Shown one piece after another: positions 54,030 through 64,000 of a stretch of 64,000 nt of DNA (the stretch's first letter is position 1; each line of letters begins with the position of its first letter). This DNA comes from Heterocephalus glaber (lineage: Eukaryota; Chordata; Mammalia; Rodentia; Bathyergidae). The notes under the pieces are model-generated. The model had not been told where the DNA came from. It saw only the letters and a program-made list of their open reading frames with translations, and ran no database searches. Where the stretch lies: contig NW_004624801.1 in the NCBI RefSeq assembly GCF_000247695.1, forward strand, positions 3,158,055 through 3,222,054, in the 5' to 3' direction. Both the position numbers and the translations under genes were made by a program.

Positions 54030-54455
54030 TGTCACGGATTGTGTTTGGATGTCCCGAAAAGCCTCATGTGGTTGGGCCGGGGATTTAGCTTAGTGGTGCT
54101 GCCGCCTGCCTTGCAAGTGCAAGGTCCTGAGTTCAATCCCTGGTACCCCCCCACCAAAAAAAAGGCCTCATGTGGTCATAGGTGGGCCTTTTTCAGAAAT
54201 GGCTGGATCTAGAGTGTGTGACGCTGGGACTGATTCATGGTGCAATGTAGGATCGGGGGGACTAGGATTAAGGGTGTGAGTGCTGCCCACACTAAGTAGC
54301 CTAGAAAAGGGATAGAAAGAGCTTTGGTTGTCTGCCTTGTTGCTTTGCCATCTTCTGCCCACCATGAACTGTTTCTCCTCTGCAGTGCCCCTCTGCCATG
54401 ACACCCTGCCTTGGAGCCAGCCAATTATGGACTGACACCTCTATAAACTGTGACC
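54030..54455 (+). mobile_element. LTR-like repeat interrupted by an ID SINE
   Basis: TGTCACGGATTGTGTTTGGATG start; CTTTGCCATCTTCTGCCCACCATG, CTTGGAGCCAGCC, ACTGTGACCTAAATAA near the end. General plan of MaLR-related LTRs; subfamily not assigned. Confidence 0.5.
54074..54164 (+). mobile_element. Young ID-like SINE with 12-bp TSD
   Basis: GGGCCGGGGATTTAGCTTAG, GTTCAATCCCTGGTACC, with an unusual C-rich start of the tail. Exact GCCTCATGTGGT at 54061-54072 and 54165-54176. Confidence 0.95.
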
Positions 54456-54759
54456 TAAATAATAATATAAACTTTGAATGTCAGATATTTGCCTCAGCAA
54501 TGAGAAAAATTGGCTGTTTTGTGTCTCTCTTTCAGAAGGTGGTAAAGATCATGAAGTGGCTCTCTGCCACCCCTTTCTTTGAAGGGGCTAAATGGAGTTT
54601 TCCTTCTCCTTCCATACTCTATGAACACAAGGAAGCTGGGACATCCAGGAAAACTTCCCACAGCCCTGGTGCCCAGTTTCAACTATGTGACTGATTGATG
54701 GTTTTCACGTGAGAAATATATGCACACAATGGTCCATTGCCAGACTTTCTACATTCTTT

Positions 54760-54890
54760 TATTAGTATATGTTTGTAGTACAAGATGATTACATTGATTG
54801 TGGGAGCTGGTACATGTACATAACACACCTTAACTCCATTTGTTCCCCTTCTTTTCTCCTCCCCTCCCTCCCCCTCCCTCTATCTCAACC
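54760..54890 (-). mobile_element. 5'-truncated L1 3' end with 12-bp TSD
   Basis: The reverse complement has the L1 terminus and the purine-rich 3' UTR tract (here CT-rich at 54845-54885). TTCTACATTCTT at 54748-54759 and 54891-54902. Confidence 0.88.
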
Positions 54891-54902
54891 TTCTACATTC
54901 TT

Positions 54903-55209
54903 AAAGTATTTTGGGTGAGATTATTTTTGCTACCACAGCATCCCTGCACTGCAAATATTTAGATGATAAAATTGCTTTTGCTTTCTAATGAACATTTATG
55001 ATTATATATGCTTCTCTGTCAGATAAATTTACCTCCATGTTTACTGTCAAAAGAAACAAAAACTAATGCTAGAACACAAGACATAAAGATTTCTTTCTGA
55101 TAGTTAAAGAAATTTACAAGTGTACTGTTTTTATTAAGTGCCTTCCAATGAAGTCATAGTCTGAATGGAAGGGACTTAAATCTGTTCATTAGGCTAGCTA
55201 TGTGAATTG
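54903..55209. other. Unassigned AT-rich sequence
   Basis: Nothing recognised. Confidence 0.35.
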
Positions 55210-55384
55210 ATCTGTCTTAATTGTTTTTCTCATTGCTGAGACAAAATACCCAACACCTAAAGTTAAAGGAGGAAAGGTTTATTTGGCTCACAGTTTGTAG
55301 AGGTTTCAGTTCATAGATGGCTGGCTCCAAGGCAGGGTGACATGGCAGAGGGGCATGGCTGAGAAGAAACAGATAATAGTGTGA
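55210..55384 (-). mobile_element. LTR-like repeat fragment, cut by L1
   Basis: CTCATTGCTGAGACAAAATACCC, GGAAAGGTTTATTTGGCTCACAG, GGCTGGCTCCAAGGCAGG: same family as the 17.7, 29.4 and 63 kb copies. Confidence 0.55.
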
Positions 55385-55794
55385 CTAGAGTCATTTATAG
55401 CTAAATGGATGCATATCAAGGCCATACTCTTAAGTGAAATAAATAGGACACACATGTGTAAATACCAATAGTTTCACTAGTGTGAGAAACTGATAGTGTA
55501 AACAAGAGTTAAAATGATTAAAATGAATAACTGATAATTTGAAATAGGAAAAAAGTTCCAAAGATGAAGGGGTGAAGAGAGGGGAAGGGGAAAGGAAAAG
55601 AGGGAAAGGAAAAACTATGAGAAAAGAAAAAAAAAGGAAATGAAATCTATGTAAATAGGGAAGGGGGGAGGGGGTGAAGGGTGCACAGGTAATGGGGGAA
55701 AAAAATAAGAACCAAGATATATCATGTACAGGTACAAACACCCAATGATAAATGTAAATGAATTGTATACCTAAAATGTACCAATAAAAGAACA
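55385..55794 (+). mobile_element. L1 LINE 3' end up to assembly gap
   Basis: TAGCTAAATGGATGCATATC matches 317-336 closely and the similarity continues through the purine-rich 3' UTR to AATGTACCAATAAAAGAACA at the gap edge. Confidence 0.85.
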
Positions 55795-55894
55795 NNNNNN
55801 NNNNNNNNNNNNNNNNNNNNNNNNNNNNNNNNNNNNNNNNNNNNNNNNNNNNNNNNNNNNNNNNNNNNNNNNNNNNNNNNNNNNNNNNNNNNNN
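55795..55894. other. Assembly gap (100 N)
   Basis: Exactly 100 N, the usual placeholder for a gap of unknown size. A minus frame across it is an artefact. Confidence 0.99.
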
Positions 55895-56680
55895 CAATAA
55901 CAACTTCTTTCTGTCCCTTTATATTCTATCTAGGCTACCTGGCCTTAGGGTAGGTAGCACTCACACACAGAGCTATGCCAAACCAAATAGTAGACTAATT
56001 TAGTAATCACACACCCTTAATCCCAGCATCACATACTCTAGATCCAGCCCCCTCTGAAAAAGCCCCATCTATGACTGCATGAGGCTTTGTCCCTCTGTCC
56101 CTACCTACCTCTGAAAAAGATCCCATGTGCTCAGGAAAATGGGCCAGAGTCTTAAGAGACACAACCCACGTTTCCAACTTTCCAAGAGCCTGGACTGAGA
56201 TGGGTTTAGAATTTTATAATTTGCTTTATTAAGAACACTCAGCCCAATGAAAAATCTATGCAATATTTTCCAGATTTTGCCAAATTCTCAGAAATCATTT
56301 CACTGGGAACAAAAGAATAAAAAGAAAAAGAAAAGGCTTGAAAATAGGAACCTACTGTTGAGTCCAAATTTTGTGCACATGTTGACATTCAATGGCCCTA
56401 TCTGATTTCTTCCAGATTTTGTAGCCTTGTTTAAGTAGCCCAGTCATAGCATCATAAGGCAGATGATGGAAGAGGTGATCTAGAAATTCCATAAAGCCAG
56501 GACAGATTTCCATGACAGCAAAACTTACTACAGAGAAATGCCAGGAGTTTAGAAATTAGGTCCAAGAAAACTTTTATCATCTTCTCATCTTCTTTGAATC
56601 AAATGCAAAGTAACACATTTCCATTTGCTTAAAACAGAGTCCTAACTATCAGGTAGACTACTAAAATCAGAGAAGGAGAT
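55895..56680. other. Unassigned sequence after the gap
   Basis: May include the remainder of the LTR-like repeat interrupted at 55384, but I cannot align it confidently. Confidence 0.3.
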
Positions 56681-56684
56681 TAGC

Positions 56685-56830
56685 TCAGTGTTTGACCCCT
56701 CTGTATGGACTGGGCCTTGTTCTAAGCACTTTGGATGCATTGTCTCATTCAGTTCCCTTAAGAGCCCTAGGAAGTAGGTGCCACCATTATCCATGCTTCC
56801 TCATCTGTGAAAACAGGGACAAAACCTCAT
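56685..56830 (-). mobile_element. MIR SINE
   Basis: TGTTCTAAGCACTTTGGATGC, TCTCATTCAGTTCCCTTAAGAGCC, AGGAAGTAGGTGCCACCATTATCC (shown in pieces): MIR read in reverse. Confidence 0.7.
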
Positions 56831-56920
56831 ACATCGCAAAACTTTGGAAAGACTGGATGAAAGAAAAATATTTAAAAGAATGTCATATTATCAGGTGGCT
56901 AAAAGTGCCAAGTGAACATT

Positions 56921-57037
56921 AGACAGAGTGTCTGTATGTTGCCCAGGCCATCCTTGAAATCCAGGGCTCAAGTGATCCTCCTGCCTTGGCTTTCTGAGCA
57001 GCTGGAATAGAGGCATGCACCACTGTACTCAGCAGGT
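56921..57037 (-). mobile_element. B1 SINE
   Basis: GTTGCCCAGGCCATCC, GATCCTCCTGCCTTGGC, AGAGGCATGCACCACTG. Confidence 0.8.
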
Positions 57038-57940
57038 TCCCTTCACCGTCATTCAGAACAAAAGAAAACCAGAAATTTCCTGGTTCGTGAAGAGACCATT
57101 TTCTAAAATTGGCTAATATTAACTCATGGCTTTTATTCCTACCATTAGTAGAAAACTTAGCTGCCACTCTCAAAGCCAGCTTTGTGATGCAAGGTGACAG
57201 CTGCCTGGGGGGTTCAGGGAAGCAAACGCAGTGATGTCTCTGCCTAAAGTGGCACACATTTTTGCTACATTTTGTTCCTTTCAGGCTAGAGGACTTTACT
57301 CCTCTGCTAAGATTAACTACCACTTGGTCTCCACCAGACAGGGCCAAGGACAGCCTCCTACCTCCAACACAGAGCCTCAGATCACCCAAGCAACCTAGAA
57401 ACTGGGTGGCTCACAACAAGGTACAGCTTGCTGAGCTCTTTCTGTTCTTCTTCCAGTGTGGGACCATGGTTGGTTTGGGGCCTGGTGCTCACTAGAAGGA
57501 GAAGGTAGCACCGTCCATCCTGGGCCTATCACTACCTGTAACATTTGCAGGTCCAGAAGAAACAGATGGTGCAGTCAAGAAAAACGAGCCCAGCAGAGAA
57601 GCCACATCCAGAGATGTGGGTGGGTGTAAGGGAGTCAGCAAGGGAAGCGTGAGAGTCCTGAAGATGAGGTAAGGGGAGAGGAGAGAACGAGGTCAGGAGA
57701 GCCCAATGCAAAAGCTAAAGTAATCCAAGCAGTGCCAGGACTGAGGGGGATCCCTTTGTTCCCCCATGGCTGAACTCAACTAGAGCCAGAGGGCAAGAGA
57801 GCTACTGAGGCAGCCTCTGGGCCCGGAGCAGAGAGAGATTACATACAGGATGGGGCAGGGGAGGAGGGATGTGAAGAAGACACAGCACCCACCATACTAT
57901 CTCTGTCCCAGAATCCCTTGCACCCTATAGCGCCCCCAAG
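57038..57940. other. Unassigned intergenic sequence
   Basis: No gene or repeat recognised; a minus frame at 56919-57389 is partly the B1. Confidence 0.35.
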
Positions 57941-57944
57941 ACAT

Positions 57945-58175
57945 AGGCAGTCCTTGGTATTTGACTGCTTGGAAACTCATCCCCTTTGGTACTCCAAGCT
58001 TTCTGACGCAAAAACTTGCCCCCAGTATTCATCTCATTTTGGTACTCAACATGCAAACTAGAAGTTGTCTGTGTCAATTGTCTCATCACTTGCTACCCTT
58101 TCCAGCCAGAAGAATTTGTTTTGTACTCGCCATGCCTCCCGGAACTGATTAAAGGAGTACCCAGGTACCACTGTA
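57945..58175 (+). mobile_element. Tigger-type DNA transposon relic
   Basis: Ends GAGTACCCAGGTACCACTGTA, whose reverse complement resembles the degraded start GGCAGTCCTTGGTATTTGAC. Repeated TTGTACTCGCCATGCC / TTTGGTACTCAACATGC words are typical of Tigger-like MITEs. Confidence 0.5.
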
Positions 58176-58498
58176 CAGGAACAAGGGAGGAGGGCTAGGG
58201 CTTTGCAATGTTAGATGTGCTTTAAATCATAAGGTTTTAGAAAACAGCCATCTGTCTGCTGGGAGCTGCAAAAGGGATGGCAGGTGAGGTGTCCAGCCTC
58301 AGACAGCATTCGAGGCAGCCACAATTCCATACGATTTAGTCAAATAGTCACATTTCCCCCAAAAATTCTATTTATGAATGACCAAAACTGCAAATTTTCT
58401 GTTGTCCAACAATGCACACTCTTTCATTATCCAGCCTGATGCAAGGAGATTTGATGTTTCTGATTTACATGACTGGGCTTAAACATAATAAAAACAAG

Positions 58499-58584
58499 GG
58501 CCGGGGATTTAGCTCAGTGGTGCTGCCACCTGTCTCGAAAGCCAAAGGTCCCGAGTTTGATCCCCAGTACAAACAAAAAAAACC
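58499..58584 (+). mobile_element. ID-like SINE
   Basis: GGGCCGGGGATTTAGCTCAG, CCCGAGTTTGATCCCCAGTAC, A-rich tail. Confidence 0.92.
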
Positions 58585-58752
58585 AACAACAGAAACGAGC
58601 TAACTTCTTAACTCAAGTTAAGCCCGGACAGACAGACTTGGTAAGGCTCCCTGCATATGGCACCTCTCCTGCGGCTCAGCGGTGTCCTCCAGCTCTGACT
58701 GGTGCACCTGGGTTTTTGAACTTCAAATGTCTTGAGTATGCTGCTGTCTGAT

Positions 58753-58856
58753 TGGTTTTTTTTGTTTGTTTTTTTTTTTTTGGTACCGGGGATCAAACTT
58801 GGGACCTTGCACTTGCCAGGCAGGTGCCGGAACCACTGAGCTAAATCCCCAACCCA
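58753..58856 (-). mobile_element. ID-like SINE with 10-bp TSD
   Basis: Opposite orientation to the copy 170 bp upstream. T-rich tail, GGTACCGGGGATCAAACTTG, GAGCTAAATCCCCAACCC. GCTGTCTGAT at 58743-58752 and 58857-58866. Confidence 0.94.
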
Positions 58857-58866
58857 GCTGTCTGAT

Positions 58867-59439
58867 ATTTTTAATGTTGGACTTTGTGATTCCCAGGATG
58901 GGGCATGATCCTGCTGATGGTTTATCCCAAGGAAAGGTGGACTTGAAAACTGCTTCTTCCTACTCTTACTCCCACCGTGGCTATCTGAATACCACTGCCT
59001 TTCTCTGGGTGAGGGGAAGGCTGCCTCACTAGAACAAACTACCTGTCTTATAAACCTCCATCCTCCTGTAGAAGACACTGAAACAGGTGCAAGACAGGGA
59101 TCACCTCCCTCTTGAATTTATGCTGAACCCCTATGTTGCTGTCTTGGAGAATTAATGTCTGTGGACAGACTCACACGCATTCTAGAAGCTGCCAGGTAAG
59201 GGTTGGAAAGTTCACACAGGCAGGAGCCACTCCAATATTCAAAAGTCCAAACAAGTCACATAATGGGGGTCGGGGGATGTGCTGATATAAGGCTGGAATA
59301 TGACTTAATTCATTTTGGAAATTAGAATAAATAATCTCTAGATTTTCTTTCTCTCATTTGAAAATAAAAATAAGGTGAGGTGTAGTGTGATTATTTACAG
59401 ATTTGTTAGCATATCAATACATTATTACAGAGTCAAATT
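58867..59439. other. Unassigned intergenic sequence
   Basis: No gene or repeat recognised. Confidence 0.35.
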
Positions 59440-59639
59440 ATTCATGCACGCAGCAAATACTGAGTGTCTACTATGGGTCAGAGACTGTTCTAGAAGCTGG
59501 GAACTCAGTGAGAAAAAAGACAGATAGGTCTCTGCTCCTTGTTGTAGGAGAGACATTCAATTAAAAATGCATAAATAAGTGGACTTGTAATTTCAAGAGG
59601 ATGATAAATGCTATGATGAAAAGACACAGACAATAAAGA

Positions 59640-59880
59640 CCAGTGACTAATGGTATGGGTTCCTCAGCCAGACAGCTGCTTACACCTCAGCTCTGCTACT
59701 TCCTCAGTGACTTGGGGCAAATCACAGAACGTCCCTCGGCTCCAATTTCCTCCTCAGTGAAGTGGAGATATGCCCAGGATATAGTGATGAAGGTTTTGTG
59801 CGTGTGAGAACTGAGGAGGGTCAATCACATTAGAGGCTTATGGTAGTGGCTGACAGTAGCGAACACATGATAAATGTCAG
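59640..59880 (+). mobile_element. MIR SINE inside the ancient repeat
   Basis: CTCAGCTCTGCTACTTCC, GACTTGGGGCAAATCACAG, TCGGCTCCAATTTCCTCC, GAACACATGATAAATGTCAG. Confidence 0.75.
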
Positions 59881-60246
59881 CTTTTACTGTTTTAGCCTGG
59901 GGTAGGCCAGGCAGTCCTTCTGGAGGAGGTCCTGGCCATGTGTAGATCTGGCAGAAGACATTGCAAGAGTGAGGGCCTTGAGAAGAAGTGAGCCAGTTCC
60001 ACAGAAAGGAAACTAGAGAGATAGGCTGGAGTAGGGTGAGAAAGAAGAAGAGAGAGGCGGAAGAGGTCAGCCACCCAGGGACTTGACAGGCCACGGAGAG
60101 AAGCTTGCCTCTGGCCAAGAGGGACAGGCAGCCATTGCAGAGGATCCACAAGAGATGGTTTCCACTTTGAGAAGATTCAGCTGGCTTTGTGATGAGAAGC
60201 ATGAAGGAAAGGAGGACAGAAGTAGACACTGGGGCAATCAGAAGGT

Positions 60247-60418
60247 CACTAGACTCGTAATCCCAACACTCTGGGAGACTGAGGCAGGAGGGATGAAAGT
60301 TCAGGTCCAACCTAGGCAACTTAATGAAATCCAGTGTCAAAATAAAAAAAATAAGGAAAGGATTGGGGATGTAGCTCAGTGAGAAGGTCCTGGGTGCAAT
60401 CCCCATTACCACAAGGCA
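60247..60418 (+). mobile_element. B1-dID dimeric SINE
   Basis: Left end truncated; AATCCCAACACTCTGGGAGAC, GTGTCAAAATAAAAAAA, then GATTGGGGATGTAGCTCAG and GGTGCAATCCCCATTACC. Confidence 0.82.
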
Positions 60419-60519
60419 GGGGCTGGGGGGCAGCTACAGTAGTTCAGTTGAGAAGCAGGTGGCTTGGGTCAGGATGGAGACAGTGAGGATGAAAAATGAG
60501 TAGATGTTAGTAAAGTATG

Positions 60520-60715
60520 TTCCATGGGCCAACATCGGCCCCGGCTCGTTTCTGTACATAAAGTCTCACTGGACACAGCCATGTTCCTGCATGTCCCTTC
60601 TATCTACTTCTGTTTTGGGCTACAGTGGCCTTGCTGGAATAGTTGCCACAGAGACCATCGGAGCTGCAAAATCCATGTACCATCTGGCTCTTTATATCAA
60701 GAGCTCATGGACCTC
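60520..60715 (-). mobile_element. MER20-like hAT relic
   Basis: TACATAAAGTCTCACTGGACACAGCC, TTGCCACAGAGACC, ATCTGGCTCTTTATATCAAG (in pieces): same plan as the copy at 15.2 kb, more diverged. Confidence 0.65.
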
Positions 60716-61700
60716 TGATTTGGAGGAAGAGCCCACGATTCTGGCAAATGGGTTGGGTGTGGAAAGTGAGAGGAGAGAGATAGAGGATTATTTCTGAGTT
60801 TTAGCCAGGAAACACAAGTTGGTGCCATTTCCTGGGATAGGATGACCCAGAGTGTGGCCAGATAGCAGGAGAGCATTCTTAGTTTGGGCCTGTTTAGTCT
60901 GAGATGTCTCTTACACCTCAGACTCGAAGTGAAGTGAAGACTCTAAGGAGACAGCTAGACATTCAAAGCAGGCACTCGGGGCTGGACTAGCAAACACAGG
61001 AGTTGTCTGCAAATGCCTGATCTTTCTCCCCATTTCCACTGCCATCACAGCTTCTCCCTGATCCACAGTAGTGAGCCTCTGGCTCCTAAGGAAGAATGAA
61101 GTCACCTACACAGGAGACACAGACTGAGAAAGGACCACTGCTAAAGTTCAAGTCTGGGACTATTCAACATGGAGAGGTCAAGCAGAGAAGGAAAAAATCA
61201 GCAAAAAATCGTAAGAAGTATCTGGGGAGGGAGGAAGAAAGCCACAGGAGCACATCACAGATATCGGGAGGAAAGAATGTCAACAGAGGCAGGTCAACTC
61301 TCCCCAGCTCTCCAGAAAGGTGCAAAAACTGAGAAGTTACTAATGACCAAAAGGGAGCACTTTCAATGGGTGCAGTGATGCCAGGAGAGGGTCTGGTGGA
61401 TAGGGATGGGGATGGCAGATAGAATGGGAGGTGACTTGGTGACAGCCATTCCCAAAGACCAAGATGCTTCATTGTGATGTGAAGAAGACACAAGTAGACA
61501 ACATAGTACTTTTATAAGATGTAAGGTGCTAGAAAAGATTTTTAAGATAATGGCAATGACTGAGCTGAAAGGGAGAAAATTAAGTAAGAGAAAGAAAGAC
61601 AAGAGGTCTTAGATGGGAGGGGTGAATGCCAAAGATCACAAGAGATCAAAGAAGGGGCATTGCTTTGTCTCTTCTAACACAAGAGAAGGTAGAAGGTGTG

Positions 61701-62944
61701 AGTATACATTCAGGTGGGTTGGTAAATTCAGTTGAGAGAATCTGAGGCCATTCCTGGCTGATTCCTTTTGTTTTCCCAAGTCATGAGCGAAAGCTCATCA
61801 CCTGGGGTAGAAATGTGGTGAAGGGGATAGACAAGACCATGTCGAAGTCTGAAAAAGAAGAGCTTGCTACAGAGTCACTGACCTTCAACAAAGTACCTGT
61901 TGCACTCCCCAGAGCATGCAGCATGGAGCTAGTTAGCACAGTAGGTACTCAAGTACGCACCCCCGAAAGACATAGTTTGGAGGGTGAACTTGACTTCTAC
62001 CCTTTTGAGTTGGGATGTGGAGGAAGGGTGCTGAGGAAGTGCGAAGCCCAGAAGTGCAGGCTCCTTCACCATGAGTAATGCCTGCCTGGATGTTTGTTGA
62101 AGGCAGTGTCTCAGGTATCTGCAAACAGTTAAGTCAAATAACCGCCCCTTCTGACATAAATGTCACCTTCAGTAGACACAGGCTGAGAAGCACTGCTATC
62201 AAGAGAAGACGTCAGGACAATCTATTAGGCTCTCTTAATCCTACTGGCATCTCAGCCAAGAGCAAACACCTTCAAGTATCCGAATCTCACCTCCCAACAG
62301 TGTAGAATTCAATTTTCTGTGCCCTGATGTGACTTTTATTGACACAGCCAGTCCTTTACTACAACAAATTTCCTTTTCTTTTGGTCTTCTCCTTTCCTCT
62401 TTTCTTCTTTGTAGCTTTCTCCCTTTCCATTTCTCCTAGCTTATCCAGAGTGAAATGTCTTATTTTAATTTTCCTAAGAAATTTTATCTCTTCCACTGGG
62501 TAGCCCTTCTCTGGGTGTGCCCAGCCTCACTCCATCCTCACCAGTTAGAGAATACCTTCCTTCTAACATCATCAGGAGCAGGTTCGAGACTTGAAAGTTC
62601 GCACCCCAGATTCCATGTGGAAATGCAAAATGGCAGCCACCCGATGGCAAAGCTTTGGAACAAGGGGTTGGAGTGGATGTGATATGAGTAAGAACTGTAT
62701 TTCATTATTTCAAATATTAGGCATCTGATGGTGAAAGACTCTTGCACTTTTCCAGTGCATCCTTGGAATAGAGTCTCCATGATTAGATATGCATGACATG
62801 TTTTTTACATGTGTTGAGTTACATAGTCTGAGAGGTAGTTTATGAGAGCCTTTCCCAGTTGCCAGACCAACAGAACAAAGAAAGCATGTGTGGAATTTAT
62901 AAAAGTTTGTTCAAAACCACTCTAATAAATACGTGAGATGATCA
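61701..62944. other. Unassigned intergenic sequence
   Basis: No gene or named repeat recognised. I specifically looked for a COG1 exon here and saw none. Confidence 0.4.
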
Positions 62945-63300
62945 ATTTACAAATAGAAAAGATTCATTTTGGCTCACAGTTTTGGAAGCTTTTTTTTAAG
63001 GCCATGATTAGTTGGCCCTGTCACTTTGGGTCTGTAACAAGACACCACATCATGGCAGGAGTGTGTGGCAGAACAAAAATTCTTCATAGCCAGGAAGCAA
63101 AAAAAAAGTGAGGAGGCAACCACAGTCCCGCATCCCCTTGGAGGCCAGACCCCAAATAACCTGAGTCCTCCCACTAGGCCTCACCTCCTAACGGTTCTCC
63201 CACTTCTAGAAAGTGTCACCCTGGGGACAAAGCTATTAACATTTGGGCTTTTGGGGGGGGATATTCAATATCCAAACTATAGAAACCCCTTCTATTTTAA
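62945..63300 (-). mobile_element. LTR-like repeat
   Basis: TTCATTTTGGCTCACAGTTTTGG, ACACCACATCATGGCAGG, CCACTAGGCCTCACCTCC, ATATTCAATATCCAAACTATAG: same class as the 29.4 kb copy, different details. Confidence 0.5.
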
Positions 63301-63688
63301 GTATTAATCTGGCTTGGTTTCTGTATATTTATTACAAAGTCAGAAGAAATCTGGTCCTCAATGTTCTGAATGAGATAAGAGGACATACTGATGGGCTTAG
63401 AAGAGACTGAATGTCAGAATACATTCCTGGCTTTGAAGATAGCCCTTAATGTGGTTGACATTTGGCTACCAGTCATGGCCACCGCATGTCCACTAGACCC
63501 CAATCGCTGGAGATTCATTCCAGCTCAGGTCCCCGAACTGCCTGGACTACTACAGAGACCCACTGTTAGGCAGAGGGCAGGGAGTGTGTGGGGACCATCT
63601 GAATGGTGCTCAGAATTGCTGACCTATGTGTCTCTGGTTATTCTGAAATAACATTCTTTGACACTAATCATGCAACAAAGTAAAAAAG
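63301..63688. other. Unassigned intergenic sequence
   Basis: No gene or repeat recognised. Confidence 0.35.
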
Positions 63689-63689
63689 A

Positions 63690-63905
63690 TCAAAGATTTC
63701 TAAAGTCAGACTGACCAGGATCTGAAGACAGGCTTGGCCACTGACCTGCCTTGGACTTTGGACAGGTTACACCATCCTATGAACCTTGGTTTCATCAGTA
63801 AAATGACTCCCAAACTGCCTATGCATAGGATTAGTGTGAGAATTAGAGATAATATATGCAGAATGCCTACACGGTCCCCCCCAAATTACAGCTATTATTA
63901 TGAGA
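63690..63905 (+). mobile_element. MIR SINE
   Basis: GTCAGACTGACCAGGATCTGAAG, CTTTGGACAGGTTACACC, TTTCATCAGTAAAATGACTCC, GTGAGAATTAGAGATAATATATGC: MIR order. Confidence 0.7.
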
Positions 63906-64000
63906 AGAATGAATACGTTTGAATGCAGGGACCCAGGATGAACTGAATATACTGCAATAGGTTAAACATTTGATGCTTAAAATTCTACAGTTAAAGGTCA

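Larger units (their letters stand above)
59440..61700 (+). mobile_element. Long ancient mammalian repeat, colinear over about 2.2 kb
   Basis: Ordered matches to a common mammal-wide interspersed repeat: GACTGTTCTAGAAGCTGGG (59486), GAGTGAGGGCCTTGAGAAG (59967), AGGCCACGGAGAG (60088), AGTAGTTCAGTTGAG (60438), TGGGTTGGGTGTGGAAAGTGAG (60748), GGGCCTGTTTAGTCTGAGATG (60885), then lysine/serine-type A/G-rich text to 61.7 kb. Family name not assigned. Interrupted by MIR, B1-dID and MER20 insertions. Confidence 0.45.

Noticed and set aside
56919..57389. 156-codon minus-strand frame
   Set aside because: One end is a B1 SINE; the rest lacks protein features.
59825..60412. 195-codon minus-strand frame
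   Set aside because: Runs through MIR, ancient repeat and a B1-dID; repeat-derived.
61701..64000. Possible first exon of COG1, the downstream gene in human
   Set aside because: No CpG island and no COG1-like reading frame is seen before the window ends.

Overview
The window is nuclear DNA of a placental mammal, almost certainly a rodent outside the mouse/rat lineage. Evidence: one intact vertebrate GPCR gene, a GC-rich CpG-island promoter, mammal-wide relics (MIR, L2, MER5/MER20-like hAT, MaLR-like LTRs, L1 3' ends), and two SINE types that point to rodents: a tRNA-derived ID-like SINE (A box TAGCTCAGTGG, B box GTTCRATCC, A-rich tail) and a dimer of a B1 (7SL-derived) left half joined to an ID right half, the B1-dID architecture. 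Species cannot be fixed from the sequence alone. Two runs of N (790 and 100 bases) show it is a draft assembly.

The only protein-coding gene I can support is SSTR2 (somatostatin receptor 2) on the + strand. A CpG island at about 39.84-40.87 kb holds the promoter and a non-coding first exon ending in a splice donor at 40358/40359. A 3.95 kb intron follows. The coding exon starts at 44312, and the whole 369-residue receptor is read without interruption from 44403 to 45512. A donor inside the coding exon (45395/45396) and an acceptor in the 3' UTR (45727/45728) reproduce the known SSTR2A/SSTR2B alternative splicing and predict a 351-residue SSTR2B. A 13-codon upstream ORF starts at the first base of exon 2. 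Candidate poly(A) signals lie from 45614 to 47312. An LTR-like block follows at about 47.39-48.0 kb.

Layout: 1-39 kb is intergenic sequence upstream of SSTR2, dense with L1 fragments, ID, B1 and B1-dID SINEs, LTR relics and microsatellites. It is broken by several unique stretches that look like candidate conserved regulatory DNA (11.3-11.7, 23.05-23.5, 31.65-31.95, 37.7-38.0, 39.36-39.44 kb). From about 37 to 43.4 kb, around the promoter and first intron, young SINEs are absent. From 48 to 64 kb the sequence is intergenic again, with ID/B1-dID insertions, an L1 fragment ending at an assembly gap, and a long ancient repeat at 59.4-61.7 kb. In human the next genes around SSTR2 are SLC39A11 upstream and COG1 downstream; I see no exon of either here.

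Nearly all other long reading frames are chance frames in repeats, GC-rich DNA or N runs. I found no clearly new biological system. The observations most worth checking are the SSTR2B splice sites, the junction uORF, the candidate regulatory blocks, the LTR-like block behind the gene, and the tandem 66-bp unit beside the large gap.
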